Origin: Enterobacter sp. 638
Lineage (GTDB): Bacteria > Pseudomonadota > Gammaproteobacteria > Enterobacterales > Enterobacteriaceae
Reading direction: 5' to 3'
Length of the DNA stretch: 64,000 bases
Assembly: GCF_000016325.1 (NCBI RefSeq)
Contig: NC_009436.1
Span: 682,001 to 746,000 of the forward strand
Under the pieces are notes generated by a model. It was not told the origin of the DNA and ran no database searches. It saw only the letters and a list, made by a program, of their open reading frames with translations. The translations under genes and the position numbers were made by a program. Below, in pieces: positions 47,255 to 58,944 of this stretch. Each line of letters opens with the position of its first letter. The first letter of the stretch is position 1.

Positions 47255-49960
47255 ATGTTAATCAAATTATTAACCAAAGTTTTTGGCAGTCGTAACGATC
47301 GTACCCTGCGCCGCATGCGCAAAGCCGTCACCGTCATCAATGCCATGGAACCGGAGATGGAAAAACTCTCCGACGACGAACTGAAAGCAAAGACCGTTGA
47401 GTTCCGCGCACGTCTGGACAAAGGTGAAACAGTAGAAAGCCTGATTCCAGAAGCATTCGCCGTGGTTCGCGAAGCGAGTAAGCGTGTGTTTGGCATGCGT
47501 CACTTTGACGTGCAACTGCTCGGCGGTATGGTGTTGAACGAACGTTGCATCGCTGAAATGCGTACCGGTGAAGGTAAAACCCTGACCGCAACCCTGCCTG
47601 CCTATCTGAACGCACTGTCCGGCAAGGGCGTACACGTCGTGACCGTCAACGACTATCTGGCGCAACGTGATGCGGAAAACAACCGTCCGTTATTCGAATT
47701 CCTGGGCATGTCCGTCGGCATCAACATGTCTGGTTTACCTGCACCAGCTAAGCGTGAAGCCTACGGCGCGGATATCACCTACGGCACCAATAACGAATAC
47801 GGCTTTGACTACCTGCGCGATAACATGGCGTTTAGCCCAGAAGAACGTGTACAGCGTAAGCTGCACTATGCATTGGTCGATGAGGTGGACTCCATTCTGA
47901 TCGATGAAGCGCGTACCCCACTTATCATTTCTGGCCCGGCTGAAGATAGCTCGGACATGTACCGCAAAGTCGACAAAATCATTCCGCATCTGATTCGTCA
48001 GGAAAAAGAAGATTCCGACACATTCCAGGGCGAAGGTCACTTCTCCGTGGATGAAAAAGCGCGTCAGGTGAACCTGACTGAGCGCGGTCTGATTCAGATC
48101 GAAGAGCTTTTGGTTGAGCAAGGCATCATGGAAGAGGGTGAGTCACTCTACTCCCCAACCAACATCATGCTGATGCATCACGTGACCGCTGCATTGCGCG
48201 CGCATGCCCTGTTTACTCGTGATGTGGATTACATCGTCAAAGACGGTGAAGTTATCATTGTTGATGAACACACTGGCCGTACCATGCAGGGTCGTCGCTG
48301 GTCTGATGGTCTGCACCAGGCGGTTGAAGCCAAAGAAGGCGTGGATATTCAGAACGAAAACCAGACGCTGGCTTCTATCACTTTCCAGAACTATTTCCGC
48401 CTGTATGAAAAACTGGCCGGTATGACCGGTACTGCTGACACCGAAGCGTTTGAATTCAGCTCTATCTACAAACTGGATACCGTGGTTGTCCCGACCAACC
48501 GTCCAATGATCCGTAAAGATATGCCGGATCTGGTGTACATGACCGAAGCGGAAAAAATTCAGGCGATTATTGAAGATATCCGTGAGCGTACTGCAGCAGG
48601 CCAGCCGGTTCTGGTGGGTACGATTTCCATTGAGAAGTCCGAGGTGGTTTCTCATGAACTGGAAAAAGCAGGGATTAAGCACAACGTTCTTAACGCCAAA
48701 TTCCACGCCAAAGAAGCGGATATCGTTGCACAGGCGGGTTACCCGGCAGCAGTGACCATCGCAACCAACATGGCGGGTCGTGGTACCGATATCGTGCTGG
48801 GCGGTAGCTGGCAGTCAGAGTTGGCTGAGCTGGAAAACCCAACTCCTGAGCAAATTGCACAAGTTAAAGCCGACTGGCAGGTGCGTCACGATGCCGTGCT
48901 GGCCTCCGGTGGTCTGCATATCATTGGTACAGAGCGTCACGAATCTCGCCGTATCGATAACCAGCTGCGTGGTCGTGCGGGTCGTCAGGGTGATGCCGGT
49001 TCTTCACGCTTCTACCTGTCCATGGAAGATGCGTTGATGCGTATTTTTGCTTCTGACCGTGTGTCAGGCATGATGCGTAAACTGGGTATGAAACCAGGCG
49101 AAGCCATCGAACACCCATGGGTGACCAAAGCGATTGCCAATGCACAGCGCAAAGTAGAAAGCCGCAACTTCGACATCCGTAAGCAACTGCTTGAATATGA
49201 CGACGTTGCTAACGATCAGCGTCGTGCAATTTACACTCAGCGTAACGAACTGCTGGATGTAACTGATGTGAGCGAAACCATCAACAGCATTCGCGAGGAT
49301 GTGTTTAAAGCGACGATCGATGCATACATTCCCCCACAATCGCTTGAAGAAATGTGGGATGTTGAAGGTCTGCAAGAACGTCTGAAAAATGACTTCGATC
49401 TCGAACTGCCGGTCAAAGAGTGGCTGGACAAAGAGCCGGAGCTGCATGAAGAAACCTTGCGCGAACGTATTCTTGAAAACGCGATTGAGGTTTATAAGCG
49501 TAAAGAAGAAGTCGTCGGCACCGAGATGATGCGTCACTTCGAGAAAGGCGTGATGCTGCAAACGCTGGATTCCCTGTGGAAAGAGCATCTGGCGGCGATG
49601 GACTACCTGCGTCAGGGTATTCACCTGCGTGGTTACGCGCAAAAAGATCCTAAGCAAGAATACAAACGTGAATCCTTCGCGATGTTTGCGACGATGCTCG
49701 AATCACTGAAATACGAAGTGATCAGCACCCTGGGTAAAGTCCAGGTTCGCATGCCGGAAGAAGTAGAAGCAATGGAGCAGCAGCGTCGTGAGGAAGCTGA
49801 GCGTCTGGCGCAGATGCAACAGCTGAGTCATCAAACTGACGAAAATGAAGCGGCTGAGGCGATTGCTGCCCAAACGGGCGATCGCAAAGTGGGTCGTAAC
49901 GATCCATGCCCTTGCGGTTCCGGTAAAAAATATAAGTCGTGCCACGGCCGTTTAAGCTAA
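47255..49960 (+). CDS. secA: Protein translocase ATPase SecA
   Basis: Motor of the Sec pathway pushing preproteins through SecYEG. It has 901 residues as in E. coli. Walker [18 protein letters not shown] at about 102-118, Walker [17 protein letters not shown], helicase motif [19 protein letters not shown], and a C-terminal zinc motif [15 protein letters not shown] that binds SecB and lipids. Confidence 0.98.
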   Translation: MLIKLLTKVFGSRNDRTLRRMRKAVTVINAMEPEMEKLSDDELKAKTVEFRARLDKGETVESLIPEAFAVVREASKRVFGMRHFDVQLLGGMVLNERCIAEMRTGEGKTLTATLPAYLNALSGKGVHVVTVNDYLAQRDAENNRPLFEFLGMSVGINMSGLPAPAKREAYGADITYGTNNEYGFDYLRDNMAFSPEERVQRKLHYALVDEVDSILIDEARTPLIISGPAEDSSDMYRKVDKIIPHLIRQEKEDSDTFQGEGHFSVDEKARQVNLTERGLIQIEELLVEQGIMEEGESLYSPTNIMLMHHVTAALRAHALFTRDVDYIVKDGEVIIVDEHTGRTMQGRRWSDGLHQAVEAKEGVDIQNENQTLASITFQNYFRLYEKLAGMTGTADTEAFEFSSIYKLDTVVVPTNRPMIRKDMPDLVYMTEAEKIQAIIEDIRERTAAGQPVLVGTISIEKSEVVSHELEKAGIKHNVLNAKFHAKEADIVAQAGYPAAVTIATNMAGRGTDIVLGGSWQSELAELENPTPEQIAQVKADWQVRHDAVLASGGLHIIGTERHESRRIDNQLRGRAGRQGDAGSSRFYLSMEDALMRIFASDRVSGMMRKLGMKPGEAIEHPWVTKAIANAQRKVESRNFDIRKQLLEYDDVANDQRRAIYTQRNELLDVTDVSETINSIREDVFKATIDAYIPPQSLEEMWDVEGLQERLKNDFDLELPVKEWLDKEPELHEETLRERILENAIEVYKRKEEVVGTEMMRHFEKGVMLQTLDSLWKEHLAAMDYLRQGIHLRGYAQKDPKQEYKRESFAMFATMLESLKYEVISTLGKVQVRMPEEVEAMEQQRREEAERLAQMQQLSHQTDENEAAEAIAAQTGDRKVGRNDPCPCGSGKKYKSCHGRLS

Positions 49961-49975
49961 GCACAGAGTAAATCG

Positions 49976-50003
49976 AAAAGGCGCAGAGATCTGCGCCTTT
50001 TTT
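49976..50003 (+). terminator. secA terminator
   Basis: AAAAGGCGCAGA and TCTGCGCCTTTT form a perfect stem around a minimal loop, with the T run following. It lies only 14 bp before mutT, so mutT is probably expressed by read-through. Confidence 0.85.
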
Positions 50004-50017
50004 ATGGGTATAACACT

Positions 50018-50410
50018 ATGAAAGTACTGCAAATTGCCGTCGGAATTATCCGCACTCCGTTAAATCAAATCTTTATTACCCAGCGGGCGGCCGATGCCCA
50101 CATGGCGAATAAACTGGAGTTTCCTGGCGGTAAAATAGAAGCGGGTGAAACGCCTGAAGAGGCGTTAGTTCGCGAGCTTCAGGAAGAGGTTGGGATTACA
50201 CCGTACAACGCGACATTATTCGATAAACTCGAGTATCAGTTCCCGGACCGTCACATCACGCTGTGGTTCTTTATGGTTGAGAACTGGGAAGGTGAACCTT
50301 GGGGGAAAGAAGAGCAACTCGGGATGTGGGTTGAGCAAGGCGCACTGGAGGCTGACAAATTCCCGCCTGCCAATGAACCCGTTATTACCAGACTGATTCA
50401 GGGCGTGTAG
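50018..50410 (+). CDS. mutT: 8-oxo-dGTP diphosphatase MutT
   Basis: Nudix hydrolase clearing oxidised dGTP to prevent A:T to C:G transversions. It has 130 residues (E. coli 129). The Nudix box GKIEAGETPEEALVRELQEE (about 38-57) is complete, with the catalytic Glu residues at 53, 56 and 57. An intact copy argues against a mutT mutator state. Confidence 0.97.
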   Translation: MKVLQIAVGIIRTPLNQIFITQRAADAHMANKLEFPGGKIEAGETPEEALVRELQEEVGITPYNATLFDKLEYQFPDRHITLWFFMVENWEGEPWGKEEQLGMWVEQGALEADKFPPANEPVITRLIQGV

Positions 50411-50470
50411 ACCTGCTAACCCTATTGCCAGCAGGTCCAGCGAAGAACCTAACTACTTCAGTTCTTCGCT
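50410..50470. repeat. Two inverted repeats between convergent mutT and yacG
   Basis: GACCTGCT/AGCAGGTC (50410-50417, 50430-50437) and AGCGAAGAAC/GTTCTTCGCT (50439-50448, 50461-50470) are perfect stems. Neither has a strong T tract. The second includes the yacG stop. They may act together as convergent terminators. Confidence 0.55.
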
Positions 50471-50647
50471 CCAGTCATCGCTATCTGACAGGCCACCCTC
50501 GCTCGGGATGCGTTTCTCTTCTGCCGCCCATTCACCCAGATCGATGAGCTGACAGCGCTTACAGCAAAACGGGCGAAACGGACTGATTTCACCCCAGACA
50601 ACAGCTTTGCCACAGGTCGGGCAATTCACGTTAATCACTTCAGACAT
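50453..50647 (-). CDS. yacG: DNA gyrase inhibitor YacG
   Basis: Small zinc protein that binds GyrB and inhibits gyrase. From the ATG at 50647 it has 64 residues (E. coli 65). Four zinc cysteines appear as CPTCG and the later C-x3-C in [18 protein letters not shown] two codons earlier (50653) is possible, but AAGGAG is spaced 5 nt from the ATG. It is the last gene of coaE-zapD-yacG. Confidence 0.92.
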   Translation of the reverse strand: MSEVINVNCPTCGKAVVWGEISPFRPFCCKRCQLIDLGEWAAEEKRIPSEGGLSDSDDWSEELK

Positions 50648-50656
50648 TGGCACTCC

Positions 50657-51400
50657 TTAACAGCAAGCCAGTTCAAAATCGAGACGTTCCGGCACGCTTC
50701 CATTCTCGCTATCCAGCGGCATAAATCGAATCGCAAAGCGGCTTTTATGGCCTGAAATTTGCGGATAAAGCTGATCGCCGAGTGAAAGTTGCAATCGCAG
50801 CAGGTCGGCATCATCGCCATTATCATGATAAAAACCGTTAAGGCTGGTTTGCTTGCGAAACGGTGCTGAGTTGCGAACAAGGTCAAGAATCAGGGTCAGC
50901 GCTTGATTCATCGGCTCGAGGCTTCCCATCCAGTTTTTTACCTGTGCATCACGCTGTTCTTGCGACATATGCAGCCAGATGTGCAATGTTGGCAGGTCAA
51001 AACTACAGCATCCTCCCGGAATACTCAGTCGCTGGCGCACCAGCCCAATCAACCGATCTTCTCGCAGAAACTGCCCAACGCGAGGGGCGGCCATAAGAAT
51101 AGTGCTGCTTTGCTTCAGCTGCAGGCGGATTGAATCGATACGGTTCTGATCGACGCCCGGGACTTCAGCCCAGCCCTGCAATTTTCGCTGCTGACGTTCG
51201 AGTTCTTTGAGCAACTCTGTGCGAACGTCGCCCCGCTCAATAACATCCAGCAGGTCGCCAACGTTGCGGAAAAAATGCAGCGCGGTTGCGTGCTCGGCGA
51301 TCGGAAGATGAAAAGACATCTGCTGAATGAGAAATTCGATGCGCAGCCAGGTGCGCATTTTCTCATTCAGCGGGTGTTCAAAAAGGATATGAGAACTCAT
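50657..51400 (-). CDS. zapD: Cell division protein ZapD
   Basis: Z-ring-associated protein (formerly YacF) that bundles FtsZ filaments by binding the FtsZ C-terminal peptide. It has 247 residues as in E. coli, mostly alpha-helical at the N-terminus ([20 protein letters not shown] start: [20 protein letters not shown]). The ATG overlaps the coaE stop by 4 bp. Confidence 0.95.
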   Translation of the reverse strand: MSSHILFEHPLNEKMRTWLRIEFLIQQMSFHLPIAEHATALHFFRNVGDLLDVIERGDVRTELLKELERQQRKLQGWAEVPGVDQNRIDSIRLQLKQSSTILMAAPRVGQFLREDRLIGLVRQRLSIPGGCCSFDLPTLHIWLHMSQEQRDAQVKNWMGSLEPMNQALTLILDLVRNSAPFRKQTSLNGFYHDNGDDADLLRLQLSLGDQLYPQISGHKSRFAIRFMPLDSENGSVPERLDFELACC

Positions 51401-52020
51401 TGTGTTTTGTCCTGTGCTGCGGCCTGCGCGGCATACGTCAGATAGTGTGCGTGCAGGCGGGCAACATCCGATGCAATTGTTTCGGGTGCGCCGTTATTAT
51501 CAATAACGTCATCTGCGACGGCAAGTCGTGCTTCACGCGTTGCCTGCGCAGCAAGAATTTGTTCAGCATGTTGGCGTGTGACGTTATCGCGCAACATCGT
51601 TCGCTGAAGTTGTGTTTCGGGTAACACATCGATGACCAGAATTCTGTTGGCTTTATGCTGAAGCTGATTTTCGACGAGCAACGGAATAACCCATAAAACA
51701 TACGGCGATGTTGCCGCAGAGATCTGTCGCTGAGTTTCCTGGTGAATCATGGGGTGAAGAAGCGCATTGAGCCAGGTTTTTTCTTCCGGTCGAGAAAAAA
51801 TGCGCTCGCGCAACAGACGTCTGTTCAGGGAGCCGTCACTGTTAATGATGTCCTGGCCGAAATGCGCTTCAATGGCTCTTAAGCCGGGGGTGTGAGGCTC
51901 AACCACCTGTCGGGCAATGATGTCAGCATCAACAATCACGATACCCAAGCGTGAGAAAGCGTCAGCAACAGTGCTTTTACCACTCCCGATGCCGCCCGTT
52001 AACGCAACAATGTACCCCAT
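51397..52020 (-). CDS. coaE: Dephospho-CoA kinase
   Basis: Final step of coenzyme A synthesis, ATP phosphorylation of dephospho-CoA. It has 207 residues (E. coli 206). P-loop [16 protein letters not shown] at about 8-23, and the dephospho-CoA binding region [17 protein letters not shown]. It is the first gene of the leftward coaE-zapD-yacG set. Confidence 0.96.
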   Translation of the reverse strand: MGYIVALTGGIGSGKSTVADAFSRLGIVIVDADIIARQVVEPHTPGLRAIEAHFGQDIINSDGSLNRRLLRERIFSRPEEKTWLNALLHPMIHQETQRQISAATSPYVLWVIPLLVENQLQHKANRILVIDVLPETQLQRTMLRDNVTRQHAEQILAAQATREARLAVADDVIDNNGAPETIASDVARLHAHYLTYAAQAAAQDKTQ

Positions 52021-52164
52021 TAAACAAAATCCCGGGAAGTATTCATCATTAAAATCATTTAGTTATCATTTAAATTTGCAGTGGCGTGGGTCTGCCTCTG
52101 ATTACCCGCTTTATACCAGGTAAATTTATAGGATTGTAGCGTAAAAAAAGAGAAATTCGCAGTC

Positions 52165-52192
52165 TTGCGGAGCACGTATTAGTGCGTATGAT
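52165..52192 (+). promoter_or_regulatory. Predicted guaC promoter
   Basis: TTGCGG (52165-52170) and TATGAT (52187-52192) with a 16-bp spacer, about 57 bp before the guaC ATG. This is the best sigma-70 match in the coaE-guaC gap. Confidence 0.4.
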
Positions 52193-52248
52193 AACGTCAC
52201 TGGAGTTGTGCTTTACACTTTTTTGCCTCTAACCCCAGGAATCCCCGC

Positions 52249-53292
52249 ATGCGTATCGAAGAAGATCTGAAGTTAGGTTTTAAAGACGTTCTTATCCGCC
52301 CTAAACGCTCTACACTGAAAAGTCGCTCAGACGTTGAACTCGAACGCCAATTCACCTTTAAACATTCCGGTCAGACCTGGTCTGGTGTTCCTATCATTGC
52401 CGCCAATATGGATACCGTGGGTACCTTCGCGATGGCAACGGCATTGGCGTCGTTCGATATCCTGACCGCAGTGCACAAACACTATAGCGTTGAAGAATGG
52501 AATGCCTTTGCCGCTTCAGCTTCCGCAGATGTGCTCAAACATGTGATGGTCTCAACCGGCACCTCTGATACTGATTTCGAGAAAACCAAACAAATTCTGA
52601 TTGCGAATCCGGCACTGAATTTCCTGTGCATCGATGTGGCTAACGGGTATTCCGAGCATTTCGTGCAGTTTGTTAGCAAAGCACGTGAAGCATGGCCTGA
52701 TAAAACCATCATCGCAGGTAATGTTGTGACCGGTGAGATGTGCGAAGAGTTGATTCTGGCTGGCGCGGATATTGTGAAAGTCGGCATTGGTCCTGGCTCT
52801 GTGTGTACTACACGCGTCAAAACCGGTGTTGGCTATCCTCAGCTGTCCGCCGTGATTGAATGTGCTGATGCCGCTCACGGCCTGGGTGGGCAGATCATTA
52901 GTGACGGCGGCTGCACCATGCCTGGTGATGTTGCCAAAGCCTTTGGCGGCGGCGCAGATTTCGTGATGCTGGGCGGGATGCTGGCCGGTCATGAAGAGAG
53001 CGGCGGCACAGTCGTTGAAGAAAACGGCGAGAAATTTATGCTCTTCTACGGCATGAGCTCTGAATCAGCAATGAACCGCCACGTAGGCGGTGTTGCGCAG
53101 TATCGCGCCGCGGAAGGTAAAACTGTGAAGCTACCATTGCGTGGCCCAGTTGAAAATACCGCCCGCGACGTTATGGGTGGCCTGCGTTCTGCCTGTACCT
53201 ACGTGGGGGCATCACGACTGAAAGAGCTGACTAAACGCACAACGTTTATTCGCGTTCAGGAACAGGAAAACCGCATTTTCAACAGCCTGTAA
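52249..53292 (+). CDS. guaC: GMP reductase
   Basis: NADPH-dependent deamination of GMP to IMP in purine salvage. It has 347 residues as in E. coli. The IMPDH/GMPR catalytic loop [22 protein letters not shown] contains the active-site Cys (about 186). [24 protein letters not shown] is the phosphate-binding region. No CBS domain is present, which separates it from GuaB. Confidence 0.97.
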   Translation: MRIEEDLKLGFKDVLIRPKRSTLKSRSDVELERQFTFKHSGQTWSGVPIIAANMDTVGTFAMATALASFDILTAVHKHYSVEEWNAFAASASADVLKHVMVSTGTSDTDFEKTKQILIANPALNFLCIDVANGYSEHFVQFVSKAREAWPDKTIIAGNVVTGEMCEELILAGADIVKVGIGPGSVCTTRVKTGVGYPQLSAVIECADAAHGLGGQIISDGGCTMPGDVAKAFGGGADFVMLGGMLAGHEESGGTVVEENGEKFMLFYGMSSESAMNRHVGGVAQYRAAEGKTVKLPLRGPVENTARDVMGGLRSACTYVGASRLKELTKRTTFIRVQEQENRIFNSL

Positions 53293-53299
53293 TTGCTCC

Positions 53300-53323
53300 G
53301 CTGGCGCACGCCCGTGTGCCAGC
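53300..53323 (+). terminator. Probable guaC terminator hairpin
   Basis: GCTGGCGCACG and CGTGTGCCAGC pair over 11 positions with one G-U, followed by TTTAT. It fills the convergent guaC-hofC gap. Confidence 0.6.
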
Positions 53324-53324
53324 T

Positions 53325-54521
53325 TTATCCTGCACTCATCGCATCGCCTAAATGGAAAATAGGGAGATACATCGCCACCACCAGCGTTCCGATTATTAAC
53401 CCGGTCACGATGAGCAGCAGGGGTTCTAACAGCGAGGCCAGGTCGTCGGCCTGCTGAAATGTTTGTTCATTATGATGACGGGCAAGATTGGCCAGCATGC
53501 TATCAAGGGAGCCGGACACCTCTCCTGTTCGCACAAGCTGGATGCATAAGGGCGTGAAGATCCCTGCTTTCGTTAATGACGACCATATTGGGTCCCCCTG
53601 CGTAATGCGATCCCTGACCCCTTTCAGGACCTCCTGCCAGTACACCCCCTCAACGGACTCTTGAGAACTTTCCAGCCCCTGTAAAAACGCGATGCCCGCC
53701 TGCTGGGTCAGCGACAACACGGTAAAAATCTGACTGAGTTTTTGTCCACGAGCCAGCGATCCCATAATTGGGATACGCAGTAAAAAACGCTGACAGAATC
53801 GCTGCCAGCCGAGATGATGCCGTAGGCAACGCATCACGATGACGGGTAAAAATAGCGCAAGGATGAGAGCAATGGCTTGCTGGCGTACGAAAGTCGCAAA
53901 ACCCATCACCCACTGTGTGAGCATAGGAAGCGGTGTATTAAATGTTTTATAAATAGCCGCAAATTCCGGCAGGACAAACGTCACCATCGCCAGCACCACG
54001 ACCACAGCCAGCGCGAGAATGATCATCGGATAGCGCAGTGCTTTTTTCACCTTCGCGCTAAGCTGTTGCTGCAATTTTTGTTGCTGCGCTAACTGCCGGC
54101 AACATTCTTCCAGCTTGCCTGTCAGCTCCCCGGTTTTCATCATGGAGACATAAAGCGGGCTAAATACGTCTGGCCATTTCTTTAAGGCATCGGAGAAGGC
54201 GCAGCCTTCGCTGAGATCGTCAGCAAGGTTGTTAAGCAGTGCCTGCCACTGTTTAACGGGATGCTGCTCAGCCAACATTTGCAGGCTGTAGGCAAGCGTG
54301 AGACCAGCCTGGAGCAGGGTAGCCAGTTGTCGAAAAATCTCGTAGCAATGATGAGGCTGCCACTGCTGGTGCAGAGGGCTGCGCGTGAGCCGAAGTGGGT
54401 AAAGTGCTTTGAGTGATAATCGGGTGATTGCTGCCTGGCGATCAATGGCTAATAGCGTCCCTTGTTGAAGCTCGCCCTCGGCAGTCATCGCGCGCCAGCG
54501 CCAAAGATGATTAGCAGCCAT
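53325..54521 (-). CDS. hofC: Type IV pilus inner membrane platform protein HofC
   Basis: PilC/GspF-family protein of the pilus assembly platform, 398 residues (E. coli 400). Two GspF domains are visible, each a helical cytoplasmic part followed by a hydrophobic segment (RYPMIILALAVVVVLAMVTFVLPEFAAIYKTF; LLEPLLLIVTGLIIGTLVVAMYLPIFHLGD). It overlaps hofB by 11 bp. In E. coli K-12 this set is silent in the laboratory. Confidence 0.93.
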   Translation of the reverse strand: MAANHLWRWRAMTAEGELQQGTLLAIDRQAAITRLSLKALYPLRLTRSPLHQQWQPHHCYEIFRQLATLLQAGLTLAYSLQMLAEQHPVKQWQALLNNLADDLSEGCAFSDALKKWPDVFSPLYVSMMKTGELTGKLEECCRQLAQQQKLQQQLSAKVKKALRYPMIILALAVVVVLAMVTFVLPEFAAIYKTFNTPLPMLTQWVMGFATFVRQQAIALILALFLPVIVMRCLRHHLGWQRFCQRFLLRIPIMGSLARGQKLSQIFTVLSLTQQAGIAFLQGLESSQESVEGVYWQEVLKGVRDRITQGDPIWSSLTKAGIFTPLCIQLVRTGEVSGSLDSMLANLARHHNEQTFQQADDLASLLEPLLLIVTGLIIGTLVVAMYLPIFHLGDAMSAG

Positions 54522-55896
54522 TCGGTAGCCCCAACACGCGGATCAATTCTTCAAAGGTGGTTTGCCCTTTCTCGACGGCCATGCAGCCATGTTCGAAAAG
54601 CGTTGTCATGCCGGTCTTTTTTGCCTTGATTTCGACCTCTTCAACGGAGGCGCCGCTGGCAATGGCCTGGCGGATGTCGCTGTTAATAGTCAGGACTTCA
54701 AACAGGGCAACGCGGCCGTAAAAACCGTGATAACAACGATCGCATCCCGTCGGTTGCCAGTGAGGTAGCTGTCGCGGCCAGATGTTATGCGGGATGAGCG
54801 TTTCCTGATGGGTCTCTTTCGTACAATGAGGACAAAGGCGGCGGACTAGACGTTGAGCGATCACCAGCGTAAGCGCAGAGGAAACCATCCAGCGCGCAAC
54901 GCCCATCTGCTGAAGCCGCACCAGCGTCTCAATGGTAGAGTTGGTGTGTAACGTCGAGAGCACCAGATGGCCTGTCTGGGCAGCATTGATAGCAATCTCC
55001 GCCGTTTCGCCGTCACGGATTTCCCCCACCATGATGATGTCAGGATCCTGGCGCAAAAGTGCCCGTAATACGCTTTGAAAGGTTAGGCCCGCTCGAGGGT
55101 TTATTTGTGTTTGATTCAGCCCGGCAAGAGGGATCTCAATGGGATCTTCTACGCTGCACAGATTCACGTCTTGTGCATTACGGGCTTGAAGCGCGCTGTA
55201 GAGCGTTACGGTTTTGCCGCTGCCCGTGGGGCCGGTTACCAACAGTAATCCCTGCGGTTGCTGGAGCGCTTGCTCGAAATGGGCAAGCTGGGTGGTCGTC
55301 ATACCTAATGTCTCAAGCTCCAGCGCCTGCTGCACCTGATGTAAAAGCCGCAACACAATTTTTTCTCCACCGCGGCAGGGTAACGTGGCGATGCGAAAAG
55401 AGACCGATACTCCCGACAGCTCAACGGTAAACTGACCATCCTGCGGTAAACGCCGCTCGGCGATATCCAGATTACCCAGCACCTTTAATCGGGCAATCAG
55501 GGTGGTCCCTGTCGCCGCATTCAGCGGGGGCTGCGGGTATAAGACGCCGTCAATGCGCAAGCGGATTTGCCAGGCATTCCCGGCTGGCTCAACGTGGATA
55601 TCGGAGGCTCGCTGGCTGAGTGCTTGCAGAAGCGTTCGGTTAAGAATATCCGCCGCCAGGCTTGTATCCTGCGAAATGACGGGCAAATTTGATGTCGAAG
55701 ACATTTGCTGATGCTTTTCCATGCGCTCTGCCGTCCAGCATTGAATATCGATCCGTTTTTGTGTGGCGAATCGCAGGGCCTCCATCATTTCCGCAGCAGG
55801 GGTTCCCGCCACGGCAATACTCACCATTTCAGCGTCGCTACTGAGAATAAGCGCATGATGACGCTGGCACAGCATGACCAGTTGTTCCGAATTCAT
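54511..55896 (-). CDS. hofB: Type IV pilus assembly ATPase HofB
   Basis: PilB/GspE-family ATPase powering pilin assembly. From the ATG at 55896 it has 461 residues, the E. coli length. Walker A VTGPTGSGKTVTLYSAL, Asp box VEDPIEIPLAG, Walker B DPDIIMVGEIRDGETAEIA, His box TGHLVLSTLHTNS and a zinc-type CxxC pair (LCPHC, CDRCYHG) are intact. The frame extends 5 codons to 55911, but GAGG is spaced for the ATG. Stop of ppdD is 11 bp upstream. Confidence 0.94.
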   Translation of the reverse strand: MNSEQLVMLCQRHHALILSSDAEMVSIAVAGTPAAEMMEALRFATQKRIDIQCWTAERMEKHQQMSSTSNLPVISQDTSLAADILNRTLLQALSQRASDIHVEPAGNAWQIRLRIDGVLYPQPPLNAATGTTLIARLKVLGNLDIAERRLPQDGQFTVELSGVSVSFRIATLPCRGGEKIVLRLLHQVQQALELETLGMTTTQLAHFEQALQQPQGLLLVTGPTGSGKTVTLYSALQARNAQDVNLCSVEDPIEIPLAGLNQTQINPRAGLTFQSVLRALLRQDPDIIMVGEIRDGETAEIAINAAQTGHLVLSTLHTNSTIETLVRLQQMGVARWMVSSALTLVIAQRLVRRLCPHCTKETHQETLIPHNIWPRQLPHWQPTGCDRCYHGFYGRVALFEVLTINSDIRQAIASGASVEEVEIKAKKTGMTTLFEHGCMAVEKGQTTFEELIRVLGLPNGC

Positions 55897-55907
55897 CGTT
55901 CGCTTCC

Positions 55908-56345
55908 TCAATTATTATCAAAGCGGAAGACGTCTTCGCAGGCCTGTTTGAGCGCGCTGTCATCGCTGATGTTGCAGTTGCGCGTCCAGCCGGTGATGCC
56001 GTTGCCATTGTCCCAGATTGGCGTCATGACCACTTCCAGCCCGTTGAGGCTCTCCTGACCGGTTAATCCAACCGTGCCTTTCGCGACGCTCATGGCGGAG
56101 ACATAGCGCGTGGTGGTGGGCGAGGGGATGCCGTTTACGCTGGCATCACACGTCTCGACACCGCCATGATCGAGCGCACAAAGTTCGACCGCTGTGCGAT
56201 AGGGGACAAATGTTTGCAGCATGTCCGTGAGCGCAGCTTTGCGAAGATAGTTTTGGTATGCGGGCACGCCGATGGCGCTGAGAATGGCAATAATGCCGAT
56301 GACCACCATTAGCTCAATGAGCGTAAATCCTTTTTGTCTGTTCAT
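55908..56345 (-). CDS. ppdD: Type IV prepilin PpdD
   Basis: Major type IV pilin, 145 residues (E. coli 146). A six-residue basic leader ends at Gly6, and processing before Phe7 gives FTLIELMVVIGIIAILSAIG, with the conserved Glu5 of mature pilins. Four cysteines in the globular domain (ELCALDHGGVETCD; RNCN; QACEDVF) can form disulphides. It is the first gene of ppdD-hofB-hofC, which lacks its own prepilin peptidase here. Confidence 0.95.
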   Translation of the reverse strand: MNRQKGFTLIELMVVIGIIAILSAIGVPAYQNYLRKAALTDMLQTFVPYRTAVELCALDHGGVETCDASVNGIPSPTTTRYVSAMSVAKGTVGLTGQESLNGLEVVMTPIWDNGNGITGWTRNCNISDDSALKQACEDVFRFDNN

Positions 56346-56470
56346 GTCTGCTCCTTAAAAAAAGTGGAGCAAATGTGGCAGTTCAGAAGAAGAGAAACGA
56401 GCGGCAATAAACGGATCGTGAAGGGGGATTCAGAAGATTAAGCGGCGGTTACATTAAGATGTAAAAATTT

Positions 56471-56486
56471 TGCGAGGGGTATCGAG
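56471..56486. promoter_or_regulatory. Candidate CRP-S (Sxy-dependent CRP) site of ppdD
   Basis: TGCGA-GGGGTA-TCGAG flanked by TTT. The left half matches the CRP-S core TGCGA; the right half matches TCG of TCGCA. It lies about 126-141 bp upstream of the ppdD ATG. CRP-S sites control competence and pilus genes through Sxy in Enterobacteriaceae and Pasteurellaceae. Confidence 0.5.
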
Positions 56487-56494
56487 AACGTCTT

Positions 56495-56522
56495 GTGATC
56501 CTCTCCCGAAAAAGAGGATCAC
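56495..56522 (-). terminator. Hairpin after nadC
   Basis: GTGATCCTCT and AGAGGATCAC form a perfect 10-bp stem with an 8-nt loop, 8 bp beyond the nadC stop. No T tract follows, so it could be a weak terminator or an mRNA-stabilising hairpin. Confidence 0.5.
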
Positions 56523-56530
56523 AATGCTGA

Positions 56531-57484
<954 letters not shown>

Positions 57485-57511
57485 TCAGCACCATATATAA
57501 GGAGAGCCAGC

Positions 57512-58075
57512 ATGCAGTTACAAAACGGATGGCTGGTGGACGCGCGGCATGTACCTTCGCCGCACCATGATTGCCGCCCGGAGGACGAATCGCCCTCACT
57601 GCTGGTGGTCCATAACATTAGCCTGCCACCTGGCGAATTTGGTGGTCCGTGGATAGACGCATTATTCACTGGAACAATTGATCCCAACGCTCATCCCTTT
57701 TTTGCTGAGATCGCGCACCTGCGCGTTTCGGCCCATTGTCTGATTCGCCGCGACGGTGAAATCGTCCAGTATGTTCCTTTTGATAAACGCGCCTGGCACG
57801 CCGGTGTGTCGTCGTACTGTGGGCGTGAGAAATGCAATGATTTTTCGATTGGTATTGAGCTGGAAGGCACGGATACCACGCCTTACACCGATGCGCAGTA
57901 TCAGGCACTGTGTGCGGTGACGCGAAAATTGATCGCCTGCTATCCGACAATTTCCGACAATATCACTGGGCATAGCGATATCGCGCCGGTGAGAAAAACC
58001 GATCCAGGACCGGCTTTTGACTGGTCCAGGTTTCGCGCCATGCTTACCGCTTCGTCAGACAAGGAGATGACATGA
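57512..58075 (+). CDS. ampD: 1,6-anhydro-N-acetylmuramyl-L-alanine amidase AmpD
   Basis: Cytoplasmic zinc amidase that recycles anhydro-muropeptides; its loss derepresses AmpR-controlled AmpC beta-lactamase in species that have one. It has 187 residues. Zinc ligands His34, His154 and Asp164 and catalytic Glu116 and Lys162 are all at the positions known for AmpD, so the gene looks functional. The frame opens at 57458, but AAGGAGAG precedes [10 protein letters not shown] at 57512. Confidence 0.96.
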   Translation: MQLQNGWLVDARHVPSPHHDCRPEDESPSLLVVHNISLPPGEFGGPWIDALFTGTIDPNAHPFFAEIAHLRVSAHCLIRRDGEIVQYVPFDKRAWHAGVSSYCGREKCNDFSIGIELEGTDTTPYTDAQYQALCAVTRKLIACYPTISDNITGHSDIAPVRKTDPGPAFDWSRFRAMLTASSDKEMT

Positions 58076-58926
58076 CGTTGTTCACCATGCTGCTGGTGAT
58101 GATCGCTGAACGGTTGTTCAAACTGGGCGAACACTGGCATTTGGATCACCGGATGGAAGTGCTGTTCCGTCGGATTAAGCACTTTTCAATGTTGCGCACG
58201 ATCCTGATGACGGTTGTCGTCATGGGTGCTGTTTACCTGCTACTGCGCGCGCTGTATGGTCTGTTTTTCAACGTCCCGCTTTTGGTTGTGTGGATCCTGC
58301 TCGGCGTGCTGTGTATCGGTGCGGGGAAAGTGCGTTTGCACTATCACGCCTACCTGAAAGCGGCTTCGCGTGATGACAGCCATGCGCGTGGCGCGATGGC
58401 GAGCGAGTTGACGCTGATCCATGGCGTACCGCCGGATTGCAACGAACGCGATTATTTACGCGAGCTGCAAAACGCCCTGCTGTGGATTAACTTCCGCTAC
58501 TATCTTGCGCCGCTGTTCTGGTTCGTGGCGGGCGGGGCGTGGGGCCCGGTGTTGCTGATGGGCTATGCATTTTTACGCGCCTGGCAGACGTGGCTTGCCC
58601 GCTACCTGACGCCCCATGAACGTTTGCAATCCGGTATCGACGGTATTCTTCATGTGCTGGACTGGCTGCCGGTGCGTCTGGTGGGCGTAGTGTATGCGTT
58701 GATTGGTCACGGCGAGAAAGCGCTTCCGGCGTGGTTTGCGTCCCTTGCCGATCGCCATACGTCGCAATATCAGGTACTAACCCGCCTGGCGCAATTCTCA
58801 CTCGCGCGCGAACCGCATACGGATAAAGTCGAGACCCCAAAAGCGGCGGTGTCGATGGCGAAGAAAACTTCGTTTGTGATTGTGGTGCTGGTCGCGCTGC
58901 TGACCATCTACGGTACGCTGGTTTAA
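58072..58926 (+). CDS. ampE: Inner membrane protein AmpE
   Basis: Membrane protein co-transcribed with ampD, 284 residues as in E. coli. About four hydrophobic segments are visible ([79 protein letters not shown]). Proposed as a sensor or accessory in beta-lactamase induction, but its function is unsettled. Overlaps ampD by 4 bp; convergent with the GH43 gene 18 bp away. Confidence 0.94.
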   Translation: MTLFTMLLVMIAERLFKLGEHWHLDHRMEVLFRRIKHFSMLRTILMTVVVMGAVYLLLRALYGLFFNVPLLVVWILLGVLCIGAGKVRLHYHAYLKAASRDDSHARGAMASELTLIHGVPPDCNERDYLRELQNALLWINFRYYLAPLFWFVAGGAWGPVLLMGYAFLRAWQTWLARYLTPHERLQSGIDGILHVLDWLPVRLVGVVYALIGHGEKALPAWFASLADRHTSQYQVLTRLAQFSLAREPHTDKVETPKAAVSMAKKTSFVIVVLVALLTIYGTLV

Positions 58927-58944
58927 CCCAGCGCACCGCGTCAA

